NCBI GenBank assembly: GCA_014729315.1
Contig: WJKD01000309.1
Location: 1-5,554, forward strand
DNA from: Promethearchaeota archaeon
GTDB taxonomy: Archaea > Asgardarchaeota > Lokiarchaeia > Sigynarchaeales > SOKP01
Reading direction: 5' to 3'
DNA length: 5,554 bases
Position 1 is the first letter of the stretch. Every line of letters begins with the position of its first letter. Below, piece after piece: positions 1 to 5,554 of this stretch. Both the position numbers and the translations under genes were made by a program. A model generated the notes under the pieces. The model searched no databases. It was not told the origin of the DNA and saw only the letters and a list, made by a program, of their open reading frames with translations.

Positions 1-295
1 CTCCTATATAGCCATCGACATCCAATACTAAAATTGCTTCTTGTTCCTTTAATTTTTTAAGAGCAATTTCTTGTAGCTTTTGCCACTCGGTATCTGAAAA
101 TTTAGGTTTATTTAAAATTCCATCAACGCTACATAAAGAAACTAGTTTGTTATGTTCAATTTGAAGGATGGATTCAAGTTCGATAAAGTGTGTTTTTGCT
201 TTTGTTATGGAACCTACGAGGAAGATTTTTTCTTCATTTATTTGGGAGAAATCATACGATTTAAATCGTTCCAAAAAAATCTCGTTTAATCGCAT
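1..295 (-). CDS. Nucleoside 2-deoxyribosyltransferase-like protein (partial, C-terminus off window)
   Basis: The minus strand reads open from an ATG at 295-293 to the window edge, giving 98 codons. An in-frame stop at 328-326 lies just upstream, so this ATG is the only sensible start. After a roughly 20-residue lead comes a beta strand and glycine turn, IFLVGSITKAK (residues 24-34), as in the Rossmann-like nucleotide-binding start of the nucleoside 2-deoxyribosyltransferase / DUF4406-type superfamily. Further on are EWQKLQEIALKKL (70-82) and AILVLDVDGYIG (87-98). In relatives the last motif is typically followed by a Glu-Ser-Thr nucleotide-binding turn, which would fall just outside this window. 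True family enzymes exchange or hydrolyse the base of (deoxy)nucleosides; the catalytic Glu cannot be checked here. The lead before the first strand is longer than usual. The gene is divergent from the methyltransferase. Family placement is from motif recall; exact substrate is unknown. Confidence 0.68.
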   Translation of the reverse strand, partial: MRLNEIFLERFKSYDFSQINEEKIFLVGSITKAKTHFIELESILQIEHNKLVSLCSVDGILNKPKFSDTEWQKLQEIALKKLKEQEAILVLDVDGYIG

Positions 296-341
296 AAGTG
301 TCGTAATATTTAATATTTTTTCAATTTATTTTAATTTAACA
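296..341. promoter_or_regulatory. Divergent promoter region with A/T palindrome
   Basis: These 46 A/T-rich bases separate the two divergent start codons and must hold both promoters unless the transcripts overlap. AATATT-T-AATATT at 305-317 is a perfect inverted repeat with a one-base centre. The overlapping TTTAATAT at 309-316 lies about 26-33 bases before ATG 342, where an archaeal TATA box would sit for a leaderless or nearly leaderless methyltransferase transcript. No Shine-Dalgarno sequence precedes either start. Whether the palindrome is a binding site or just low-complexity A/T sequence cannot be told. Confidence 0.4.
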
Positions 342-1154
342 ATGAAATCAATATTTAATAGAGTTCACCTAACTGATAATTTAGATTTTTTAAACGCACT
401 GGATTCGGAAATAATTGATTTAATTTACATTGATCCTCCATTTTTCACAGGTGTTGAATACAAAGATTTTTCGGATGTGTGGACTTCTTTAGACGAATAT
501 CTCGAATTTATGAGGGTAAGACTCCTCGAAATGCAAAGAGTTTTGAAAGAAACCGGCTCATTCTATTGCCACTGCGATAACAACGCAGTTTTTGATCTTA
601 AACTCTTACTTGACAGTATTTTTGGAAAGGAAAATTTTCGAAGAGAGATAATTTGGAACGTCGGGAGCGTTTCGGGCTTCAAAAGTCAAGTAAAGGGATG
701 GGTGAGACAACACGATAATATTCTATTTTATACTAATTCGGACGACTTTACGTTTCATAAACAATACGTTCCTTATAAAAAAGAATATATAAAAAAACTG
801 TTTAGATATCAAGACGAGGATGGTCGTTTGTATAGAAAACGCCGAGGAGGAAAACAATATTTAGACGCTAAACCAGGCAAACTTGTAGGAGATGTTTGGA
901 ACGATATTTATTCTTATCAAACTAGAACGCGATCAAAAGAATATCTGGGATATGCCACCCAAAAACCAGAGAAGTTGCTTCAAAGAATAATTCAAGCATC
1001 TTCCAACGAGGGAGACATAGTGGCAGATTTTTTTTGCGGATCGGGAACTACTTTATCGGTAGCAAATAGATTAAATAGAAAATGGATAGGAACAGATAAT
1101 AATCCAAAAGCAATTGAGTTATGTAAAAAAAGGTTAAAAGTGAACCGGAATTAG
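342..1154 (+). CDS. Site-specific DNA amino-methyltransferase (N6-adenine or N4-cytosine), beta-class order
   Basis: A 270-residue protein that transfers methyl from S-adenosylmethionine to an exocyclic amino group in DNA. The catalytic motif IV is IDPPF (residues 30-34), a DPPF variant of the common DPPY. It is followed by LKETGSFYCHCD (68-79), a variable middle (about 85-200) that should hold the target-recognition part and includes RQHDNILFYTNS, then TQKPEKLL (206-213), the SAM-binding motif I DFFCGSGTT (229-237) and an acidic GTD turn with D252. Motif IV before motif I defines the beta class. The frame is open back to an ATG at 168, but those 58 extra residues lie antisense to the divergent gene and show no methyltransferase motif; ATG 342 gives a normal N-terminus leading straight into the VHLTDNLDFL segment. 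There is no Shine-Dalgarno sequence. No restriction endonuclease is visible nearby, so it may be an orphan methyltransferase. Confidence 0.9.
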   Translation: MKSIFNRVHLTDNLDFLNALDSEIIDLIYIDPPFFTGVEYKDFSDVWTSLDEYLEFMRVRLLEMQRVLKETGSFYCHCDNNAVFDLKLLLDSIFGKENFRREIIWNVGSVSGFKSQVKGWVRQHDNILFYTNSDDFTFHKQYVPYKKEYIKKLFRYQDEDGRLYRKRRGGKQYLDAKPGKLVGDVWNDIYSYQTRTRSKEYLGYATQKPEKLLQRIIQASSNEGDIVADFFCGSGTTLSVANRLNRKWIGTDNNPKAIELCKKRLKVNRN

Positions 1155-1176
1155 AAAAATAGAAAATTAAAAATTG

Positions 1177-1188
1177 TTAATTAATTAA
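1177..1188 (+). promoter_or_regulatory. Possible TATA-like promoter element before the DsrE-family gene
   Basis: TTAATTAATTAA is a 12-base perfect palindrome in the 73-base A-rich gap after the methyltransferase. It lies about 40 bases before the next start codon, which would place transcription initiation roughly 10-20 bases before that ATG and leave room for its ribosome binding site. The surrounding sequence is almost entirely A and T, so the match is weak evidence. Read-through from the methyltransferase is also possible, as no oligo-T run is seen in this gap. Confidence 0.3.
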
Positions 1189-1216
1189 GAAAAATAAAAA
1201 AAATAATAAAAAATAT

Positions 1217-1221
1217 GAGGT
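1217..1221 (+). promoter_or_regulatory. Shine-Dalgarno site for the DsrE-family gene
   Basis: GAGGT lies six bases before the ATG at 1228 in an otherwise A/T-only stretch. It is the only clear Shine-Dalgarno sequence in the window and fixes the start of this gene; the other starts lack one. Confidence 0.75.
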
Positions 1222-1227
1222 AAAGAA

Positions 1228-1578
1228 ATGACAAATAAATACGCCTTATTTGCATTTAATGGGGATCCTATGTGCTTTATCCACGTAATATTAAACGCTT
1301 TAGACATGAAGGATAAAGGATTTGACGTGAAAGTAATTGTTGAAGGTTCTGCATGTAAGCTCGCCGGTGAATTTGAAAACGAGTCGAATCCTTTCTTCAA
1401 AAAATACCAAGAATTAAAAAACAGCGGTTTAATAGACTGCTTTTGTAAAGCATGTAGTGGTAAATTAGGTTCCTTAGAGAAGGTCAAGAAGATTGGGTTT
1501 CCAACTTGCAACGAAATGATGGGACATCCCAGCATGGCAAAATATATCCAAAAAGGTTACGAAATAATCACCTTTTAG
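1228..1578 (+). CDS. DsrE-family small cytoplasmic protein
   Basis: A 116-residue soluble protein without signal peptide or membrane segment, of the usual length for the DsrE/DsrF-like fold. It opens with a beta strand (YALFAFNGDP, residues 5-14), an alpha helix with HVILNALDMKDKG, and a second strand KVIVEGSA with E39. The middle has ENPF-like ESNPFFKKY (52-60), then a cysteine cluster DCFCKACS with C71, C73 and C76, and a conserved-looking tail GHPSMAKYIQKGYEIITF (99-116). C16, C43 and C94 bring the total to six cysteines. This pattern matches a subgroup of DsrE-like proteins found in anaerobic archaea and bacteria; some family members carry sulfur on a cysteine as persulfide in sulfur relay, but for this subgroup the role is not known. 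C76 or C73 is the likeliest reactive residue (inference). It is followed after 74 bases by a transporter gene in the same direction. Confidence 0.85.
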   Translation: MTNKYALFAFNGDPMCFIHVILNALDMKDKGFDVKVIVEGSACKLAGEFENESNPFFKKYQELKNSGLIDCFCKACSGKLGSLEKVKKIGFPTCNEMMGHPSMAKYIQKGYEIITF

Positions 1579-1593
1579 GTTTAATCAAAATTC

Positions 1594-1605
1594 AATATAA
1601 TTATT
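1594..1605 (+). promoter_or_regulatory. Possible TATA box before the transporter gene
   Basis: AATATAATTATT lies within the 74-base gap between the DsrE-family gene and the transporter, about 48-59 bases before the GTG start. Initiation 25 or so bases downstream would give a 5' leader of around 25-30 bases. A second A/T inverted repeat, AAAATA-A-TATTTT, follows at 1612-1624. Base composition makes chance matches easy, and co-transcription with the upstream gene is equally possible. Confidence 0.28.
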
Positions 1606-1652
1606 GCTGAAAAAATAATATTTTAAGTAGATTAATAAGAGCTCGAAAAATT

Positions 1653-2516
1653 GTGGAATTTAGCGAAAGAATCATTTTAGGGTTTATCTTTGGGGTAATT
1701 GCTTATTTAACTTTATATTTAGGAAAAGGAATAGAAAAGTACGCAATTGAAGGTTTTAAAGGAGATTCGAAAGAAAATGCTAAGAAAGTGAACCTTCGAA
1801 GCAAACATTCGGGAATTTGGGCAATAGGATTTGGTTTAACATTCGTTTACTTTTTATTCCAATGGATAGCTCTCTTTTTTGCTCCTATACATTTAATCGC
1901 CCCTCTTGAAGGGTTAGGACTCGTCTTTTTGCTTTTCTTTTCGTATTTTATTCTGAAGGAAAGTATTGAAAAGATTGAGATTTTAGGGTTAGGTTTAATA
2001 ATAATAGGGACCATCTTGGTTGCTTTTTTTAACCCTAACATCGGAAATGTAGAAATTATTGCTTTTAAGTTAGATGTCTTTATTATTACTTCAATTTCTA
2101 TACTCTTAATCGAATTTATTTTTATAATGATTTCAAGATCTTATGATTATCGAGGGGCGGGGATTATTATCGGCTTAACTGCAGGCACATTTTTAGCGTT
2201 ATCAACCGTAGCAAAACGGATTACTGCGATTCAGAATTTAACATTGACGATTTCTTTCTCTATTTTAACGATGTTATTTAGTTTATTAGCAATGGTGTGC
2301 TCTCAAATAGCCTATGCCAAATCTGACGCAAATAAAGTAGTTCCGTGTTTTACATCGACAAGTATCTTTTTTTCAATTTTAATTGGATTTCTCGCACTTA
2401 ACGAAATTATTAATTTAATTCAAGTTATAGGCATTTTCTTTATAATTTTTGGAATTATTTTACTAACAGCGTTTAAAAAGGGAATAAGTGAGGCAATAAA
2501 AAAGGAAACTTTTTAA
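1653..2516 (+). CDS. DMT-superfamily (EamA/NIPA-like) multi-pass membrane transporter
   Basis: A 287-residue integral membrane protein starting at GTG; no other in-frame start codon lies between it and the upstream gene, and the first helix starts within ten residues. Hydrophobic segments are near residues 7-25, 54-76, 81-101, 109-127, 140-160, 168-184, 197-217, 228-249 and 255-273, giving about nine predicted helices, close to the family pattern of two repeated halves. Family-like signatures are the third helix with APIHLIAPLEGLGLVF (77-92) followed by LKES, and in the second half SDANKVVPCFTSTSIFF (224-240) with a Leu-Asn-Glu after it, both resembling the Pro-containing helix and Leu-Gly-Glu turn of EamA repeats. 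The lysine-rich loop at 35-52 is probably cytoplasmic. NIPA relatives carry magnesium, other DMT members export metabolites or drugs; the substrate cannot be read from sequence. No clear Shine-Dalgarno sequence. Confidence 0.82.
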   Translation: MEFSERIILGFIFGVIAYLTLYLGKGIEKYAIEGFKGDSKENAKKVNLRSKHSGIWAIGFGLTFVYFLFQWIALFFAPIHLIAPLEGLGLVFLLFFSYFILKESIEKIEILGLGLIIIGTILVAFFNPNIGNVEIIAFKLDVFIITSISILLIEFIFIMISRSYDYRGAGIIIGLTAGTFLALSTVAKRITAIQNLTLTISFSILTMLFSLLAMVCSQIAYAKSDANKVVPCFTSTSIFFSILIGFLALNEIINLIQVIGIFFIIFGIILLTAFKKGISEAIKKETF

Positions 2517-2561
2517 ATTCGACATAATATTACAACTTGCTTTTCTAACATTTATTCAGAT

Positions 2562-2602
2562 AAAAAAGATTTGTGCTCCTTTTTTTTAGGTAAAGCCTTT
2601 TT
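2562..2602 (+). terminator. Oligo-T termination region after the transporter gene
   Basis: Eight T at 2580-2587 and five more at 2598-2602 follow the transporter stop by 64 and 82 bases. Archaeal transcription commonly stops at such tracts without a stable hairpin. AAAAAAG at 2562-2568 can pair with CTTTTTT at 2579-2585 across a ten-base loop, but that A/U stem is weak. No gene on the other strand ends here, so the signal serves the plus-strand genes. Confidence 0.55.
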
Positions 2603-2655
2603 ATACAATAATGTAAAAAAACGCATCAAAAAGAGATCATACTTATTTACGAGAT

Positions 2656-2670
2656 TTAATATTATATAAT
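2656..2670 (+). promoter_or_regulatory. Candidate TATA box for the large surface-protein gene
   Basis: TTAATATTATATAAT, ending in the ten-base palindrome ATTATATAAT (2661-2670), lies about 60-75 bases before the start of the large gene and after the oligo-T region. It is the best TATA-like box in this 213-base gap. Initiation some 25 bases downstream would give a leader of about 35-40 bases with no Shine-Dalgarno sequence. A second A/T stretch at 2701-2717 could alternatively support a shorter leader. Confidence 0.42.
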
Positions 2671-2729
2671 CGTTTATTATTGACGAATTTATCTAAAAAC
2701 AAATTAAAATTTAAAAACAACATAAGAAA

Positions 2730-5554
2730 ATGATCAACAAGAAACATTTTAAAATAGGCTTATTGCTTATTTTTTCGGGTATATTCATTGTGAGTATAAT
2801 CTACACACAGTTTTCAATAAAAGAAATAAACGACACAACAAGTTCAAAAGGATCAATTATAAATCATTATGGTAAGTCTGAGAAAACTGAGCAATATCTA
2901 ATGTTAAGTAGCGATATAGAATGGACTGAATATCCATCATTAGAACCGAAATATTTTAGTCCTGATACCACACCGGGAAACGGTGATACTGTCCTATATT
3001 CGTTTGCTATAAACGAAACAAAAGACTTCTGGCTGAATATTTCAGCATATTATGACACTATCGATAATTACCCTGGATTTGGATTTAGTGATGATCCTAT
3101 GGCAGCATATCTTATGCCTAATGGAACTTGGTTAGTTGTTGGTATTGAATATGAAATAAATTATCCAATCTTCAATAAGCACTTAGTTTTGGGTATTGGT
3201 TCTAACACTTCTAATTTCAACTGGCGAAGAATAGGACAGTTAAATGAGACAAAATATATTTCTGTAGCTGGAAGCGAATCTGGAGAGATTCAAGTAGCAT
3301 ATGTCGAAAAGGTTGGAGTTAATAATCCATTTAAGGGTATTAAATTTTGTAAAAGCGAAAACTGGGGAAACTCTTGGGAAAATGGTACGATCGCTAATTT
3401 CACTCATTGCAATGATTTAAAATTTTCTGGTCTTTCTGTGGCTGAATTCAATAATAACTTCACATGCGTTTTTTCTGTAACTAACACTAGTGATTGGACA
3501 GATTCCATAGTTTTAGAAAGTAGTCTCAACGCGCTAGGAGAATGGTATGATCCGCAGAATCTCACAGCACTAGAGGGAAATAATGCTGCCGCGCCACAAC
3601 TCGTGTTTAATCAAACTAATCACGATGGCACTCCGTTACTTGCAGTAAATAACTACACTAGTGGAGGTACTTCACAAGATTTAGTCATACTCCAATTAGA
3701 ATCCATCTCAGAAAAGACAAAATTAGATTCTTGGATAGTCCCTGCCTACGACAATATAAAAGACGACGAACCGTTGATTTATTTTACAAAAGATTACGAA
3801 ACAGAAGATTTTTATTTTCTCGATCCACTAGGAATGAGTGACCCAGTTGGCATTCAAAACGCAACATGGAAAGGCAGTCTGTCTGAGACGGATATTTTTC
3901 AAGCAGAACAGGATGGATCCTTCAGGATCTTTGGTTTAGATGGATCTAAATGCTTCACAAGTTATGCCTTATCTGATTCGGGCTATTATAAGCCCGGCAT
4001 TTTAGACTGTAATACACCTTTCAATGTGATTGAGATAAAGGATACTACTGAAGAGAGTCTACGATATAGTTATGTTTTCGATGGGAAAGATGAATATGGT
4101 ATTTCTCGCTTCGCAAAAGCATATTCATTCAATCTTTACATCGATACAGATGAAATTTTTGGTGTAACTTACGATAAAATCGCATTTGTTGACGATATTC
4201 CTTCTAACATCCAGTATAACACTTCAGATAATAAGATCTCGCCATTCTCTTCTTTAGGGAGCAACGATTATTTTAGAGTTAATTTAACCTCAAATAAACC
4301 TGGTGAAATGACTTTCAATCTCCTTTCTGATAATATTGTTACTGGAGAAACTGATATCGCTGACGATTCAAATATGATCCAAGACCCAGTTATTTGTGGA
4401 GATGGAGTCAATTATTATATGTTATATGAGTATATCGAAGAGACAAATCCGCTCATAGCTAAATTAATGTATACTAAATCGGATGATGGAGGTTTATCTT
4501 GGGAGGATCCGATTTCTATTGATGACCTTGAAGAATCGGGATTGCATAAATTTGCAATCAGCACAGACACACAAATATTTGTTTGGATGCGAGAATACTT
4601 ATATATATCCTCGGACAGAGGAGAATCATTTAATAAGTTTCAAATTGGTTCTGTGGGTGGAAAAAATAGTTTTGAAAAATATGTAGTACATGCAGTCTCC
4701 AAGGGAGAAAACAATTCCATAAATTGCTGGCGAGGAGGAGATAAATCAACAAATGAATTCTTGATAAATAAATCAAATGATTATGGATCGACGTGGAACT
4801 CGTTTATTACAATCCCATTGGATGACGCCGCGGATTACTATCTCATCGCGTCGGCTTACGATCCAATTTCGGGCAACTTTTCTTTCCTGCTTGATAGTAG
4901 CGCAAGTAAGGACTTAAGATTTCTGACTATAACAAAAAACGGAGATGCGTCGTTTATCTCTAATAACTTGTTACCCGACGGATCGACACCTGTGTATTCA
5001 AGCTCGTTTTCAAACTATTTCGGTGTCGTTGACCTTGATGTAAGGAAACTGAATCAAACTACTTCAGAGTGGATAATTACTTCGTCGCATAAAAATGCTT
5101 ATAATCCTTTTCAATTCGAATTTACAACTTATTTAGCTTATACGACATCGAAAAACGGGATAAATTTTAATGATTGGGAAAATCTTACTGAGATAACTGG
5201 AGAGAAACTAGATGTATGGACATTCAATTACGATACATGGGACATCGTATATCCGGATGATGGAGTTCCATGTTTTGCTGCTGGGCTTCACCCAAGCCCG
5301 CCCTTAGTAGTTCAATTACCCGTATATATTAAGATAACAAGTGGGTCAAAATTTGTTTACGGCAACTCTATGAAATTGGATTCAAATTACCAAGGAGAGT
5401 TATCTTTTTACGGGTTAACTAGCAATGGGGAGAAATTAGAGGATGGTAGGTATTCATGGATGTTAAAAGTAATTGATAGAGCGGGTTATACTGAAACTTT
5501 AAACGGCAATTTAACTATCGATAACACAAATCCAACTCTGAACGATTATCTCAA
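2730..5554 (+). CDS. Exported Asp-box (BNR/sialidase-type) beta-propeller surface protein with Ig-like domain (partial, 3' end off window)
   Basis: The frame is open for 941 codons with no stop before the window edge; an in-frame TAA at 2712-2714 fixes ATG 2730 as the start. Residues 1-8 are basic (INKKHFK) and 9-26 hydrophobic, a signal peptide or N-terminal anchor, so the rest lies outside the cell. Asp-box loops, the turn motif of sialidase-type propeller blades, appear as SENWGNSW (209-216), SDDGGLSW (584-591), SSDRGESF (627-634) and SNDYGSTW (682-689), plus a degenerate SKNGINF (807-813). Spacings of 43 and 55 fit successive blades. Residues about 50-380 look like a first, more divergent propeller, about 530-860 a second. 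Near 880-930 an Ig-like strand pattern (DGRYSWMLKVIDRAGY, 905-920) ends in IDNTNPTL, a usual junction to another such domain. I count 22 N-x-S/T sequons and eight cysteines. No complete FRIP catalytic motif is present, so binding or surface-layer roles are likelier than sialidase activity. Confidence 0.85.
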   Translation, partial: MINKKHFKIGLLLIFSGIFIVSIIYTQFSIKEINDTTSSKGSIINHYGKSEKTEQYLMLSSDIEWTEYPSLEPKYFSPDTTPGNGDTVLYSFAINETKDFWLNISAYYDTIDNYPGFGFSDDPMAAYLMPNGTWLVVGIEYEINYPIFNKHLVLGIGSNTSNFNWRRIGQLNETKYISVAGSESGEIQVAYVEKVGVNNPFKGIKFCKSENWGNSWENGTIANFTHCNDLKFSGLSVAEFNNNFTCVFSVTNTSDWTDSIVLESSLNALGEWYDPQNLTALEGNNAAAPQLVFNQTNHDGTPLLAVNNYTSGGTSQDLVILQLESISEKTKLDSWIVPAYDNIKDDEPLIYFTKDYETEDFYFLDPLGMSDPVGIQNATWKGSLSETDIFQAEQDGSFRIFGLDGSKCFTSYALSDSGYYKPGILDCNTPFNVIEIKDTTEESLRYSYVFDGKDEYGISRFAKAYSFNLYIDTDEIFGVTYDKIAFVDDIPSNIQYNTSDNKISPFSSLGSNDYFRVNLTSNKPGEMTFNLLSDNIVTGETDIADDSNMIQDPVICGDGVNYYMLYEYIEETNPLIAKLMYTKSDDGGLSWEDPISIDDLEESGLHKFAISTDTQIFVWMREYLYISSDRGESFNKFQIGSVGGKNSFEKYVVHAVSKGENNSINCWRGGDKSTNEFLINKSNDYGSTWNSFITIPLDDAADYYLIASAYDPISGNFSFLLDSSASKDLRFLTITKNGDASFISNNLLPDGSTPVYSSSFSNYFGVVDLDVRKLNQTTSEWIITSSHKNAYNPFQFEFTTYLAYTTSKNGINFNDWENLTEITGEKLDVWTFNYDTWDIVYPDDGVPCFAAGLHPSPPLVVQLPVYIKITSGSKFVYGNSMKLDSNYQGELSFYGLTSNGEKLEDGRYSWMLKVIDRAGYTETLNGNLTIDNTNPTLNDYL

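Noticed and set aside
1155..1227. Long A-rich stretch considered as a minus-strand terminator (oligo-T on that strand)
   Set aside because: No minus-strand gene ends near it, and it reads more simply as the A/T-rich upstream region of the DsrE-family gene.
1185..1535. Open frame of 116 codons on the minus strand across the DsrE-family gene
   Set aside because: It lies opposite a gene with a clear ribosome binding site and family motifs, shows no recognisable protein features, and begins inside that gene.
1847..2041. Open frame of 64 codons on the minus strand within the transporter gene
   Set aside because: It is a lysine-rich shadow of the hydrophobic plus-strand coding sequence, with no start signal or motif.
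3921..3932. FRIF (residues 398-401), resembling the FRIP catalytic motif of sialidases
   Set aside because: The proline is replaced by Phe and the motif falls after the first Asp box, whereas FRIP precedes the first box in active enzymes. Treated as chance.
4483..4686. Open frame of 67 codons in another plus frame within the surface-protein gene
   Set aside because: It is entirely inside the 941-codon frame, which carries Asp boxes at the same place (residues 584-634), and has no ribosome binding site.
2730..5554. Apparent abundance of GATC, considered as a possible target of the nearby methyltransferase
   Set aside because: Counting by eye gives around 22 in the window, not far from what base composition predicts (about 16), and nothing else ties the enzyme to this site; Gly-Ser and Asp-Pro codons explain many of them.

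Overview
This A+T-rich window reads as compact prokaryotic DNA and probably comes from an archaeon. The signs are A/T-rich TATA-like boxes, mostly absent Shine-Dalgarno sequences, oligo-T tracts after a gene, and a very long secreted beta-propeller/Ig-type surface protein rich in N-glycosylation sequons. An Asgard (Loki-type) archaeon is my best guess, from the overall style of the proteins. It is an inference, not a demonstrated assignment.

Layout. (1) Positions 1-295, minus strand: the first 98 codons of a nucleoside 2-deoxyribosyltransferase-like protein, cut by the window edge. (2) Positions 342-1154, plus strand: a beta-class DNA amino-methyltransferase, divergent from gene 1 across a 46-base A/T-rich gap. 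The open frame extends upstream to 168, but that part is antisense to gene 1 and the likely start is the ATG at 342. (3) Positions 1228-1578, plus: a 116-residue DsrE-family protein with a Cys-x-Cys-x2-Cys cluster and a clear ribosome binding site. (4) Positions 1653-2516, plus: a multi-pass membrane protein of the DMT/EamA/NIPA-like transporter type, starting at GTG. (5) Positions 2517-2729: an intergenic region with oligo-T termination signals and a TATA-like box. (6) Position 2730 to the window end, plus: one uninterrupted frame of 941 codons with no stop. It encodes an exported protein with Asp-box (BNR, sialidase-type) repeats and a C-terminal Ig-like domain, and it continues beyond the window.

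How they may work together. The first two genes form a divergent pair that could share control, pairing a nucleoside/nucleotide-type enzyme fold with a DNA methyltransferase that has no restriction enzyme in view. The DsrE-like protein and the transporter lie in the same direction with short gaps (73 and 74 bases) and no strong terminator between them, so limited co-transcription is possible but no pathway links them visibly. The giant surface protein is set apart by a terminator-like and promoter-like region and is probably its own transcription unit. No RNA gene, CRISPR array, insertion sequence or integration site was seen.
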